The notes beneath the pieces are model-generated. The model was given only the letters and a program-made list of their open reading frames with translations. It did no database searches and had not been told where the DNA came from. Below, piece after piece: positions 7,646 through 15,564 of a stretch of 24,000 nt of DNA. Location of the stretch: NCBI GenBank assembly GCA_002490465.1, contig DKUB01000007.1, positions 1-24,000 on the forward strand. The letters are read 5' to 3'. This DNA is from Lachnoclostridium sp. UBA7215. GTDB lineage: Bacteria > Bacillota > Clostridia > Lachnospirales > Lachnospiraceae. A program made the position numbers and the translations under genes. Positions within the stretch are counted from its first letter, which is position 1; every line of letters begins with the position of its first letter.

Positions 7646-8349
7646 TTGGCAAACATCCTCTCTCCGAAATCATCCAGTTCTGTCAACCTTTTTTCACCAA
7701 GTTTTTTTCTGATGATATTTCTCCCGGTTTCCATATTCGGTCTCCGATCAGTCAGGTTATGACAGTCTGTTCCGAGTAAAACATTCCGGTCTTTTAAAAA
7801 CTGCAGACAAAACCGCCTCTTTTTCCGGTTTTGAAAAGCGCCTGTATTCATCTGTGGGAATACCCCCGGCAATTGAAGTACTTTTTCCCAAATTCCAATG
7901 TCTTTCTGATATCCCACGTATCGTTCAATATGAGCCAGTATTATAATCAGCTCCTGCTTTTGTATCAGCGCTTTTACATCCTGATAGTTCTGGCCTGTCC
8001 ACTGACAAAATGGCATTTCCAGCAATAAAGCATGCGTACCCTCGATACATAAATTGAACAGCATTCCGGCAGCTCCAATTCCCGGAAAATAATAGACCTC
8101 TGCACCCGGCAGAATGTGCGGCAGAAAATCCGCATGTATATTTGCCGCTGTTTGGGAAACCCTATCCATACTTTCTTTTCTCCGGAACAGGAAATTTCCA
8201 ACAGAGTCATGATTGGCATAAAAGTGCGGTGTAGCTAAAACCGTATGGACACCCTGTTTTTTCTGCATCCGACACATGGAAAATGTCATCTGGATGTCCC
8301 GGCTGCCGTCGTCTATACCAGGTAGAATGTGGGAATGAAAATCTATCAC
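7615..8349 (-). CDS. cpsB: CpsB/CapC-type PHP-domain tyrosine-protein phosphatase
   Basis: A 244-residue metal-dependent phosphatase that removes phosphate from the CpsD tyrosine tail. PHP signatures are MIDFHSHILPGIDDGSRD at the N-terminus (HxH metal ligands), ATPHFY, LLLEMPF, ILAHIERY and GTDCHNLTDRRPNM at the C-terminus. It is the first gene of the operon. Start is GTG 8349, with GAGGTGA 5 nt upstream. The leader is only about 20 nt from the predicted transcription start, so no riboswitch or long leader precedes the operon. Full length for the family. Confidence 0.93.
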   Translation of the reverse strand: MIDFHSHILPGIDDGSRDIQMTFSMCRMQKKQGVHTVLATPHFYANHDSVGNFLFRRKESMDRVSQTAANIHADFLPHILPGAEVYYFPGIGAAGMLFNLCIEGTHALLLEMPFCQWTGQNYQDVKALIQKQELIIILAHIERYVGYQKDIGIWEKVLQLPGVFPQMNTGAFQNRKKRRFCLQFLKDRNVLLGTDCHNLTDRRPNMETGRNIIRKKLGEKRLTELDDFGERMFAKWINGQEFDG

Positions 8350-8373
8350 ATAATCACCTCACATATTTCCATC

Positions 8374-8410
8374 AAAAAGTTTACTACTTTTTGTTGTTAT
8401 TGTCAACAAC
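8374..8410 (-). promoter_or_regulatory. Promoter of polysaccharide operon overlaid by two palindromes
   Basis: On the minus strand TTGACA (8406-8401), a 17-nt spacer and TAAACT (8383-8378) form a near-consensus sigma-A promoter. Two perfect inverted repeats cover it. GTTGTT-GACAAT-AACAAC (8410-8393) contains the -35, and AAAAAGT-AGTAA-ACTTTTT (8392-8374) contains the -10. The repeats abut. Protein bound here would block RNA polymerase; the divergent XRE regulator is the obvious candidate, though the link is inferred. Confidence 0.7.
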
Positions 8411-8432
8411 TTTATAGTTTTACCCTTATTTT

Positions 8433-8461
8433 TTGAACTTGTTACAATAGTGTTATACCTA
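8433..8461 (+). promoter_or_regulatory. Possible promoter of the XRE regulator
   Basis: TTGAAC (8433-8438) is followed after 17 nt by TACCTA (8456-8461), which would start a plus-strand transcript near 8468, before the GGGAGG at 8501. The -10 is poor; TACAAT at 8443-8448 is an alternative without a clear -35. Low confidence in exact elements; some plus-strand promoter is expected here. Confidence 0.3.
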
Positions 8462-8516
8462 TGACGCTTTAGCATGATTGTAAGAGAAAATATTATTACC
8501 GGGAGGGTGATGATTT

Positions 8517-8837
8517 ATAGAAAATCTTAAAAAACTCCGAACAGAACGCGGATTAAGCCAGCAAAAACTGGCTGAGAAATTTAATATCAGCCAGCAGGCC
8601 ATATATAAATATGAAAACAACTTAACAGAACCCGACATTCAGACGATGAAAAATCTTGCACTTTTTTTTCATACATCTATTGATTACCTTGTCGGGTATA
8701 AACAGGAAAATATTGATAAGAAGACGATGCTGTCCCCAATAGAAACTCACTTGATTGCCACTTTTCAGAAAATGTCACCAGAAATGCAAGAACATGTCCT
8801 TGCCATTATGGAAGAATTAATAAAAATGGATGACTGA
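8517..8837 (+). CDS. XRE-family HTH regulator divergent to the polysaccharide operon (start anomalous)
   Basis: About 106 residues. The N-terminal helix-turn-helix includes LKKLRTERGLSQQKLAEKFN followed by ISQQAIYKYENNLTEPDIQT, then LALFFHTSIDYLVGYK. The C-terminal tail is SPIETHLIATFQKMSPEMQEHVLAIMEEL. This is the compact Cro/SinR-like architecture of relatives that often ends near residue 105. The start is odd. The frame is closed by TGA at 8511-8513 and the next codons are TTT ATA GAA; no ATG, GTG or TTG precedes the HTH. GGGAGG at 8501-8506 is well placed for ATG 8510, but that ATG is one frame off and stops after six codons. Either ATA at 8517 is used, or there is a one-base indel (sequencing error or mutation). 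ATG 8646 would delete the HTH and is rejected. Likely represses the divergent operon and itself. Confidence 0.75.
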   Translation: MENLKKLRTERGLSQQKLAEKFNISQQAIYKYENNLTEPDIQTMKNLALFFHTSIDYLVGYKQENIDKKTMLSPIETHLIATFQKMSPEMQEHVLAIMEELIKMDD

Positions 8838-8869
8838 AAATCGCAGCCATCCGCATAAAATACCTGTAT

Positions 8870-9706
8870 TTACTGCCTTTTTAACATCTCATTCATGCTG
8901 CCCGTCCGATAGCCTTCCAAATCCATGCTCACATAGGTAAAGCCATAGGATTTCAGCTTTGTTACAATTTCTTCTCTTATATCTTTTCTCACGAGATTTT
9001 CCAATTTCCCGGGTAAAACCTCAATTCTGGCAGTCCGGTCATGAATGCGGACCCTGGCCTGGGAAAATCCCCTGTCAAACAACAATTGTTCAGCCCGCTC
9101 TACCATTGCCAGTTTCTCCGCTGTAATAGGCTCTCCATAGGCAAACCGCGACGACAGGCAGGCAAAGGACGGTTTTTCCCATGTAGTAAGCCCCAGCTCC
9201 TTTGACAGTTCGCGAATTTCTTCTTTATAAAGTCCTGCCTCCTGCAACGGACTTCTGATACCGGATTCTACCACTGCCGCCATTCCCGGCCTGTAATCTC
9301 CTGTATCATCCATATTTGAACCCTCTGCAATATACGGAATGCCCTGTTTTTTTGCTATTTCAATAATTCTTTTATACAATTCACGTTTACACAAATAACA
9401 CCTGTTTGGCGGGTTCTGACAAAAACCGTCAACGGAAAGCTCATCAAATTTACATATAAACTGACGGACTCCCATTTTTTCACAAAACAGTTTTGTCTCC
9501 TCAAATTCCCGTTTCGGAAAGGAGTGGGATTTTGCTGTAATGGCAATTACATTATCGTCAAGCACATCTTTTGCCACTCTCAATAAAAACGTAGAGTCCA
9601 CCCCGCCAGAAAAGGCTACTGCCACACTCCCCAATGACTTCAAATACGTTTTTAACTGTTTCAATTTTTTATCAGCATCCTGTGCCGAATCACTCAACTC
9701 TGCCAT
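8870..9706 (-). CDS. larE: LarE: sulfur-insertion protein for the nickel-pincer cofactor
   Basis: A 278-residue PP-loop ATP pyrophosphatase. LarE adenylates the dicarboxylated nicotinate precursor and inserts sulfur to form pyridinium bisthiocarboxylic acid mononucleotide. The P-loop is VAFSGGVDSTF (residues 30-40). Cys103 and Cys106 sit in NRCYLCKREL and Cys183 in KPSFACLSSRF; the latter is the region of the sulfur-donating Cys in characterised LarE. Having several Cys is compatible with a cluster-dependent instead of sacrificial mechanism, but I cannot decide this. Start is ATG 9706, with GGAGGA 9 nt upstream, overlapping the larC end by 17 nt. The longer frame to 9835 is larC sequence read out of frame. 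Confidence 0.9.
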   Translation of the reverse strand: MAELSDSAQDADKKLKQLKTYLKSLGSVAVAFSGGVDSTFLLRVAKDVLDDNVIAITAKSHSFPKREFEETKLFCEKMGVRQFICKFDELSVDGFCQNPPNRCYLCKRELYKRIIEIAKKQGIPYIAEGSNMDDTGDYRPGMAAVVESGIRSPLQEAGLYKEEIRELSKELGLTTWEKPSFACLSSRFAYGEPITAEKLAMVERAEQLLFDRGFSQARVRIHDRTARIEVLPGKLENLVRKDIREEIVTKLKSYGFTYVSMDLEGYRTGSMNEMLKRQ

Positions 9707-10973
9707 CCTTTGTCTCCTCCCCGCTTTTTTTATAAATATCGAGAATTTCCTGCATGGATTTATTTGTTTTTTTTGCAAGCTGAGCCACTGTTTCGTACTC
9801 CGGGTATTTTCTGACTGTACCGTCTGGCAGAACACATTTTTTTATATTAATATCACCAAACGGTAACCGGACTGTTTCTATCTCCCTTTTTAAAACAGCC
9901 CTCTCCATCCTGACTTTCCGGATGCCAATTGTTGTAGTATCCCGAAATATAATGTTTTCCAGCCTGCTTACAAGTCCCTCCTCGCAGAGCACGGTAAGAA
10001 GATATGCCGGGCGTTTTTTTTTCATATATACCGGAGTATAGCTGACATCTGCTGCACCATTGTCGAAGAGGCGCTCCATCACATATCCAAGCATCTCCCC
10101 TGTACAGTCATCTATATTTGTTTCCAGTTTGTAAATGAAATCCCCCTTATGCTCCTCCTGTTCCTGAATCAGCATAGCCCTGAGGATACTGGGCCTCTCA
10201 TATTCCCTTTTACCGCCGCCCATACCGGTCTTCATTATAGTAAACTTTTCCGGCAATTCATTTTTCGTTTTTACTGCCGCCGCAATAGCTGCCCCTGTCG
10301 GTGTCACAAGCTCACCGAAAACGTCTGTAATCTGCAGCGAAAGGCCGTTCATCTGAGCAATATTAACAACTGCCGGAACCGGAATAGGAAGAATGCCATG
10401 CTGACATCGGATTGTCCCCTTTCCCTCAGACAACCCCGGAATGATAACCTCCGTCACATCCAGATTGTCGAGACAAACTGCTGCTGCCGTAATATCCACA
10501 ATAGAATCTACCGCTCCGACTTCATGAAAATGCACCTCTTCTATCCCCACGCCATGGGCTTTTGCCTCTGCACGGGCAAGGATATCAAAAATCCGGAGTG
10601 CAATTGCCCTGGCCCTCTCACTCATCTCTGTATTCCGGATAATTTTCTGAATTTCCGGCAAGTGGCAATGTTCGTGGGTATGCTCATGATTATGTGTATG
10701 CTCATGACTATGACTATGACCATGCCCATGCAGGTATTCCATGTCGTGATCGTGATTTTCATGCCCCCCATCCAATATGACATTAAAATCACACACATCC
10801 AGCCCCGCTTTTTTCACCCTGCTAATCTCCACCTCAAAACCGGATACCGGCATACTGTCAAGAACCTGACGCAGTACCTTTTCGTCCGCTCCCAAATCCA
10901 GCAGCGCTGCTACCGTCATGTCACCGCTGATTCCGCTATTACACTCCAAATATAATGTTTTTGCCTTATGCAT
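9690..10973 (-). CDS. larC: LarC: nickel insertion protein (single-frame, His-rich)
   Basis: A 427-residue LarC, the CTP-dependent cyclometallase that puts Ni into the pincer cofactor. N-terminal signature: LYLECNSGISGDMTVAALLD. A His-rich loop spans residues about 69-105 (GHGHSHSHEHTHNHEHTHEH). Then come VHFHEVGAVDSIVDI, PVPAVVNI, ELVTPTGAAI and KTGMGGGKREYERPS. The C-terminal half has ETNIDDCTGEMLGYVMERLF and KKKRPAYLLTVL. In Lactiplantibacillus plantarum LarC is made by frameshifting from larC1/larC2; here the whole protein is one uninterrupted frame. Start ATG 10973 has AAGGGA about 10 nt upstream. It lies 35 nt after the amylase stop and is coupled to larE. LarA and LarB are not in the window. 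Confidence 0.93.
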   Translation of the reverse strand: MHKAKTLYLECNSGISGDMTVAALLDLGADEKVLRQVLDSMPVSGFEVEISRVKKAGLDVCDFNVILDGGHENHDHDMEYLHGHGHSHSHEHTHNHEHTHEHCHLPEIQKIIRNTEMSERARAIALRIFDILARAEAKAHGVGIEEVHFHEVGAVDSIVDITAAAVCLDNLDVTEVIIPGLSEGKGTIRCQHGILPIPVPAVVNIAQMNGLSLQITDVFGELVTPTGAAIAAAVKTKNELPEKFTIMKTGMGGGKREYERPSILRAMLIQEQEEHKGDFIYKLETNIDDCTGEMLGYVMERLFDNGAADVSYTPVYMKKKRPAYLLTVLCEEGLVSRLENIIFRDTTTIGIRKVRMERAVLKREIETVRLPFGDINIKKCVLPDGTVRKYPEYETVAQLAKKTNKSMQEILDIYKKSGEETKDGRVE

Positions 10974-11008
10974 AACCGTTCAGTCCCTTCACCATCATCC
11001 GGATTTAC

Positions 11009-12319
11009 TTATCTCTCCATTTTCCAAAAAGCTACTGAATACGGCGGCAGCTCGCTTCCTCCGCCAAAATCATGGGACTCCCCTGTCAGCAAATCCTCTG
11101 CCATACCGCATCCGGCATCAAAATGTGCCGTAAATGGCGAATCAGATGCATTGACTGCCACAAGAATTCTCTCTCCCTCACAGGCGCGCTCAAAAATACA
11201 CTGGTGATTCGTCAAAACAAGCGTTTTAAAATTACCATAATTTAACGCCCTGCTGTTTTTCTTTATCTCGGCAAGTTTAGCAATCCACTGTGTCAATTCT
11301 ACAAACTGCGGCTCGTCATAACTCAGGCGAAGCGCCGGGTCCCCCTCCGCTTTATTTCCCTTTGCCCCCCATTCGCTGCCATAATAAATACACGGGATAC
11401 CAGGCATCCCAAAACACATCGCATAAATAAGGGGCAGATGTTTTTCATTGGTAAGGGTGCTCGCAACACGGCTCACATCATGATTGTCCACAAAAATCAG
11501 CAGATGTTTCCCTTTGTATAACGTCCATTCCTCCGGCCCATACTGCCTTGCAAGAGAATGACAGATTTCAAACATATTCATACTGTTAAAACTTGAGTGC
11601 AGTCCATGATAACATTCATAATTTGTTACCGAATGACACATCTTATCATTCATCCACTGATTATAATCCCCATGCAGTGTCTCACCAACAATAAAAAATT
11701 CTTCTTTCAGGGAATCTGTAAACTGACGCAGTCGCTCTAAAAAGTTTCTGTCCAGACAATAGGCTACATCCAGACGCAGCCCATCAATATCAAAAGCCTC
11801 TACCCAGTATTTTACGGCATCAAATATATGCTGGATTACTTCTTCATTTTGAAGATTTAACTTTACCAAATCAAAATTTCCTTCCCAGCCCTCATACCAC
11901 AGCCCGTCATTATAATTGGAATTTCCTCCAAAATTAATGTGAAACCAGTCACGGTATCTGGAATTTTCCCTGTTTTGCAACACATCCTGGAAGGCACAAA
12001 AACCTCTGCCCACATGGTTAAACACACCATCTAACACAATTTTTATGCCTTCCTCATGCAACCTATCACATACTTTGGCAAAATCCTCATTTGTCCCAAG
12101 CCGGCAGTCTACCTTTTTATAATCCCTTGTATTGTATCCATGCGTGTCCGATTCAAATAAAGGTGAAAAGTAAATCGCATTTGCCCCCACTTTTTTAATG
12201 TGCGGAATCCAGTCAATCACTTTAAGGATGCGCGACTGCAGCACTCCGTCATTTTCATATGGTGCTCCGCAGAAACCCAACGGATAAATTTGATAAAATA
12301 CACTTTCATATGCCCACAT
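11009..12319 (-). CDS. Cytoplasmic GH13 alpha-amylase family glycosidase
   Basis: A 436-residue (beta/alpha)8 glycoside hydrolase without a signal peptide. It probably cleaves alpha-1,4-linked maltodextrins inside the cell. GH13 conserved regions: DGVFNH (97-102), GLRLDVAY with nucleophile Asp184, VGETLH with acid/base Glu213, and FVDNHD with Asp281. IYYGSEWGAKG and a short C-terminal beta domain follow. It lacks the N-terminal CBM34-type module of neopullulanases, so it is a compact member; exact specificity is not readable. Start is ATG 12319, with GGAGG 8 nt upstream; the in-frame ATG at 12334 overlaps that ribosome site. A promoter lies directly upstream. LarC starts 35 nt after its stop, suggesting one transcript although no pathway link is obvious. 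Confidence 0.9.
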   Translation of the reverse strand: MWAYESVFYQIYPLGFCGAPYENDGVLQSRILKVIDWIPHIKKVGANAIYFSPLFESDTHGYNTRDYKKVDCRLGTNEDFAKVCDRLHEEGIKIVLDGVFNHVGRGFCAFQDVLQNRENSRYRDWFHINFGGNSNYNDGLWYEGWEGNFDLVKLNLQNEEVIQHIFDAVKYWVEAFDIDGLRLDVAYCLDRNFLERLRQFTDSLKEEFFIVGETLHGDYNQWMNDKMCHSVTNYECYHGLHSSFNSMNMFEICHSLARQYGPEEWTLYKGKHLLIFVDNHDVSRVASTLTNEKHLPLIYAMCFGMPGIPCIYYGSEWGAKGNKAEGDPALRLSYDEPQFVELTQWIAKLAEIKKNSRALNYGNFKTLVLTNHQCIFERACEGERILVAVNASDSPFTAHFDAGCGMAEDLLTGESHDFGGGSELPPYSVAFWKMER

Positions 12320-12352
12320 TATTATATCCTCCATGTATATTTAATGTGATAT

Positions 12353-12381
12353 ATTTTATCATATGGAGGCTTTAATGTAAA
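12353..12381 (-). promoter_or_regulatory. Promoter of the amylase-larC-larE unit
   Basis: Minus strand: TTTACA (12381-12376), 17-nt spacer, TAAAAT (12358-12353). Good match to the sigma-A consensus. Transcription would begin near 12346, about 27 nt before the amylase ATG. Confidence 0.6.
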
Positions 12382-12424
12382 TGCTAATCTCCTGCTTCCT
12401 GCTTTTTTGAGACAAAATGAAATT

Positions 12425-12919
12425 TTATCGTTTGTTGATAATTCGCATTTTAAATGCTTTGATTTTAGCTGCATATTTACTGGTTATGATAACCCCCACA
12501 ATCAACATTCCACTCTGGATTCCCATACAAAATCCACCAAAAAAGTTATCCGCATGATCCGTAAAAACCAAAACCTGATATAATATAGCAGCAATGACTC
12601 CACCAATGAATAACAAATGCATGCGCTTTGTTATTTTCAATTTATCTTCGTTACTGTACTCAGCAACCTTTAGTACCGTTTCTTCTAATTCTCTGTTCAT
12701 GCCCTCGCTTTTCCTTTCTCCGTTTAACAATTCCCGAAGTTCAACCTCGTAATAATCAGCCATTTCAATAAGAATATCTAGCTCCGGGAGATTGCTTCCT
12801 GTTTCCCATCTTGAAACAGTTCTTCTGCTTACGTTAAATTGTTCCGCTAATTGTTCTTGTGTGAGTCCTTTTTCTTTACGGAGTTCTTTTATAAAAGCCC
12901 CGATTTTTATTTGATTCAT
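12425..12919 (-). CDS. XRE-family regulator with C-terminal membrane helices
   Basis: A 164-residue protein. An HTH_3 domain spans residues 5-60 (IGAFIKELRKEKGLTQEQLA then FNVSRRTVSRWETG, SNLPELDILIEMADYY). A linker contains LLNGERK. Two hydrophobic helices follow at about 103-120 (LLFIGGVIAAILYQVLVF) and 127-147 (FFGGFCMGIQSGMLIVGVII), with a basic tail. HTH regulators of this design are common next to exporters in Clostridia. Here the neighbour upstream is a broken MATE gene, about 180 bp away. Start ATG 12919 is preceded by AAGGGGGC at about 10 nt. The signal sensed is unknown. Confidence 0.85.
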   Translation of the reverse strand: MNQIKIGAFIKELRKEKGLTQEQLAEQFNVSRRTVSRWETGSNLPELDILIEMADYYEVELRELLNGERKSEGMNRELEETVLKVAEYSNEDKLKITKRMHLLFIGGVIAAILYQVLVFTDHADNFFGGFCMGIQSGMLIVGVIITSKYAAKIKAFKMRIINKR

Positions 12920-12951
12920 TGTTTCTAAGCCCCCTTTCAGGAATACAATAC

Positions 12952-12981
12952 ACTATAATGCATCAAATTTACAGGACACAA
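12952..12981 (-). promoter_or_regulatory. Possible promoter of the membrane-linked XRE regulator
   Basis: Minus strand: TTGTGT (12981-12976), 18-nt spacer, TATAGT (12957-12952), placing the start near 12945, about 26 nt before the ATG. Just upstream, at 13011-13025, a 5-bp hairpin followed by CATTTTTATT could be a weak end for the MATE remnant transcript. Confidence 0.4.
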
Positions 12982-13098
12982 AGCGAGCAATGCCCTTGTT
13001 AATAAAAATGAGACATGCTATGTCCGGTTATCGATTCCTGATGGTTTATTATATCCGGCTTCTAAGATAAATTCAACCTATCGATATTTTTCTAAATG

Positions 13099-13647
13099 TT
13101 ATATATATAATCCAACAGCAAGACCGATGGAAAGAAGATCAGCAACAGGCTGTGCCCATACAAACCCAGTGACGCCAAGAACTGCTTTCAAAAGAAACAG
13201 TGCCAGAATATAAATAACCCCTTGTCTGCTTAGATTGATTATCAAAGAAGATACCGCCGCTCATCTGTGAAATGCTCATCAAAACAGATGCAAGAGAAGC
13301 AGGAATAAAATACTCATTACAATTCCCACAACAACACAGGCCCACATACAAAACGAACATACTTTTTTTGCATATTCTGTTTTTCCTTCGCCCATAGACC
13401 GTGAGATAACTGATGTTCCACCAATGCCGAAAATGGTGCCAACCGCCATAAACATAAAAAAAACGGGAGTTGCTAATGATACGGCTGCAACTTGGTAGGC
13501 GTTATGTGTCTGTCCGATAAAGAACGTATCTGCAAGGTTATAAATGAGCACCATAAGCATAGCAACCATTGCAGGAATGGCATTTTTTATAACCGCCTGC
13601 GAAACAGGCATCGTACTGAAAACGTCTAAAGATTTTTCCCTTTTCAT
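13099..13647 (-). pseudogene. MATE-family efflux transporter, internally deleted and frameshifted
   Basis: The first about 115 codons are an intact MATE N-terminus: DVFSTMPVSQAVIKNAIPAM, LADTFFIGQ, VSLATPVFFMFMAVGTIFGI and GGTSVISRSMGEGKTEYAKK, ending at a TGA at 13279. In another frame, 13099 to about 13240 encodes a typical MATE C-terminal end: LSRQGVIYILALFLLKAVLG, FVWAQPVADLLSIGLAVGLY. A complete transporter is about 450 residues; only about 160 codons remain. So roughly 290 codons from the middle are gone and the join is out of frame. The surviving start has GAGGTGATATT before ATG 13647. Non-functional as a transporter. Confidence 0.85.
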
Positions 13648-13707
13648 AATATCACCTCATTTTTTGAAAGTTCGCTATTGATAGTATGCTTTTAATATGC
13701 CGTTTTT

Positions 13708-13733
13708 AATGTCCGCTTTTAAGAACGGACATT
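13708..13733. promoter_or_regulatory. 26-bp palindromic operator-like site upstream of the MATE remnant
   Basis: Arms AATGTCCG and CGGACATT enclose a 10-nt A/T-rich centre (CTTTTAAGAA) that is itself nearly symmetric around TTAA. It lies 60-86 nt upstream of the MATE start in a 253-bp gap (13648-13900) that holds no gene. The spacing and size suit a dimeric repressor such as TetR, MarR or XRE. The cognate protein is not identifiable from sequence alone. Confidence 0.55.
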
Positions 13734-13900
13734 ATTGCAAAGTATCTCTGACTTTTTGAAGCAGGCTTTTGAAAATATTTGTTTAATAAACATACCACAA
13801 GATGCATCGTTTCTCATTCGACACCCCTCCCTTCAAACACAAGAATTGCATATTACCTTTTAAAAGTCAATAGCATGCTTTTTATTTTGGGAGAATTTCT

Positions 13901-14584
13901 TTATCTTGTCGGCATTTGGAAATCCGCAAGTGCCCTGTTCAAATAGTCATTAAAAGGTTTCATGATCTGGAACAGTTCTACTGCTTTTTCAAGAAATGAT
14001 TCTACATCTTTCACTTCTTCGTCTTTTAACGGGTATTCCAGATACCAACTCTTAAATTTCAGATAGCTTGCTTGAGGGTGCTCTTTCTCATAACCCGCAG
14101 GAACATTCTTTAATACCGTTCCCTGTACAGTGAAATACTTTTCAAAATCCGGCTCATGAATAATATTTTCCCATTCTTCGCCATGCTGGAAAATATAATC
14201 CCGTATCATAGCTGTTGCGTCCTTAAACATATCTGCAAACAATCCGCCACCTAAAAATGAGTGATTACCCGGTTTTATCATAAGATAATAGCCGACAGGA
14301 ACAGGCAATTTCCCTTTTGAGGAAATATGGGCACGAAACGCTGGATTATATGGTGATTTATCACGGCTAAACCGGGTATCTCTTACAATCTTAAACGTAA
14401 GGTCTTTGGGGTTGTTATGTAAAATGCTATTATCAAATTTTCCGATTTCCAATATCAATGTCTGCAATAATTTTTCAAATTCGGCATTTGCCCTTTTGTA
14501 ATCGTCCTTGTTTGCATGATACCAGTCCCGGTTATTATTCATGCATAATGACGATAAATAATCAATAATTAACTGTGTATTCAT
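13901..14584 (-). CDS. DUF2461 (TIGR02453) family protein
   Basis: A 227-residue soluble protein of the DUF2461 family, biochemical role unknown. Hallmarks: LSSLCMNNNRDWYHANKDDY at the N-terminus (family pattern of an L..NN.R.WF..N motif), FKIVRDTRFSRDKSPYNPAF with the conserved RD.RF..DK.PY, GYYLMIKPGNHSFLGGGLF, and PLKDEEV with a helical C-terminus. Full length. It begins 15 nt after the sigma-factor stop, with a GGAGAT ribosome site, so the two are probably co-transcribed. The association with a sigma factor might mean shared stress regulation, but this is inference. Confidence 0.9.
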   Translation of the reverse strand: MNTQLIIDYLSSLCMNNNRDWYHANKDDYKRANAEFEKLLQTLILEIGKFDNSILHNNPKDLTFKIVRDTRFSRDKSPYNPAFRAHISSKGKLPVPVGYYLMIKPGNHSFLGGGLFADMFKDATAMIRDYIFQHGEEWENIIHEPDFEKYFTVQGTVLKNVPAGYEKEHPQASYLKFKSWYLEYPLKDEEVKDVESFLEKAVELFQIMKPFNDYLNRALADFQMPTR

Positions 14585-14599
14585 AGTCTGTAATCTCCT

Positions 14600-15451
14600 T
14601 TATGATTTTTGGATAATAGAGAGCTGCGAGGAATCTAAAAATTCCTGTATCAAGTGTTTCATGCGTTCGGGAGACTGATAGGCTTTACAGAACAAAAAAT
14701 ACTGCGATAAATCGTCAATATCTTCCATGGCATTTTTCACATCTATCATGGTCTGGATAGAAACTTCCGTAGCTGCCATATAATCCAACTGTAACGGGTT
14801 TAGCCTATGGCTCTGTATTGCATAATTCACTCTGTCTTTGCATTTACACCTGCCACTACCATATTCTCCGCAGTATTCGCTTAAAAAATCTGCCATTTTT
14901 TTGCGTACCCGGGAAAGACGTTGGCGATACGCTTCTGGGGTCATTTCCAAAATGTCACCTGCAATCCGGCTGTCAATCTTAAACATTGTACCCAATATAA
15001 AAATACATCTGCTCTCCATATCAAGGCATTGCAACATCACATTTGTACAGGACATTTTCAATTCTTCTGCTAAAATATCTTTTTCTACATTTTGTGTTAA
15101 ATCTGGCACATCTTGTACTTTCCCGTTTTCTATATCGTTCCCATAATACTCTAAACTCAACGGATAGTGGGCGAACATATGCTTTTTGTAATTTTTAAGG
15201 TGGTTAGAAGCAATACGGAATACCCATGTTGTAAATGAGCTATCACCTCTAAAAGAAGAAAGATGCGTAATTATTTTCAACAGGATATCCTGCGTGGCAT
15301 CTTCTGCATCTGCAAATGTACCCAACATTCGCAGAGATAAATTGAATACAATATCCTGCACGCCTGCAATAAGCGTTTCAAGGGAATTTTTATCCCCTAA
15401 TGTAGCTTTATCAACTAAAGCCATTAATTCTTCATTCTTTTTTTTATTCAA
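14600..15451 (-). CDS. ECF-like sigma-70 family factor with Cys-containing C-terminal extension
   Basis: A 283-residue sigma factor. Region 2 covers about residues 30-90 (VFNLSLRMLGTFADAEDATQ, FRGDSSFTTWVFRIASNHLK). Region 4 covers about 135-190 (CLDMESRCIFILGTMFKID then AGDILEMTPEAYRQRLSRVR). A roughly 90-residue C-terminal extension follows, starting with CGEYGSGRCKCKDRVNYAIQ, whose three Cys could bind metal or sense redox. ECF factors usually end near 190 residues. The start is TTG 15451, with a perfect AGGAGG 9 nt upstream; no nearby in-frame ATG competes. No anti-sigma gene is adjacent. Upstream, TTGTAG and GATAAA at 17-nt spacing may serve as promoter. Confidence 0.85.
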   Translation of the reverse strand: MNKKKNEELMALVDKATLGDKNSLETLIAGVQDIVFNLSLRMLGTFADAEDATQDILLKIITHLSSFRGDSSFTTWVFRIASNHLKNYKKHMFAHYPLSLEYYGNDIENGKVQDVPDLTQNVEKDILAEELKMSCTNVMLQCLDMESRCIFILGTMFKIDSRIAGDILEMTPEAYRQRLSRVRKKMADFLSEYCGEYGSGRCKCKDRVNYAIQSHRLNPLQLDYMAATEVSIQTMIDVKNAMEDIDDLSQYFLFCKAYQSPERMKHLIQEFLDSSQLSIIQKS

Positions 15452-15564
15452 AGATTTTTACCTCCTACTTAATTAGACAATGCTCTTTTATCTTTGTGAC
15501 AAAAATGAGCTACAATTTATGATTTATTTTATTCTATTTTTTCTATGCTATTTTAGCACAGAGC

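Noticed and set aside
8646..8837. 63-residue protein starting at ATG 8646
   Set aside because: This start would remove the helix-turn-helix that is plainly encoded upstream in the same frame.
9707..9835. N-terminal extension of LarE
   Set aside because: The stretch is larC coding sequence in another frame; GGAGGA before ATG 9706 fixes the start.
10680..10745. His-codon repeat in larC as a DNA microsatellite
   Set aside because: It encodes the His-rich loop common in LarC proteins and other nickel-handling proteins.
10149..10955. 268-codon plus-strand frame rich in Met, Cys and His
   Set aside because: Antisense of larC; the Met-rich part mirrors its His-rich loop. No start signal or family resemblance.
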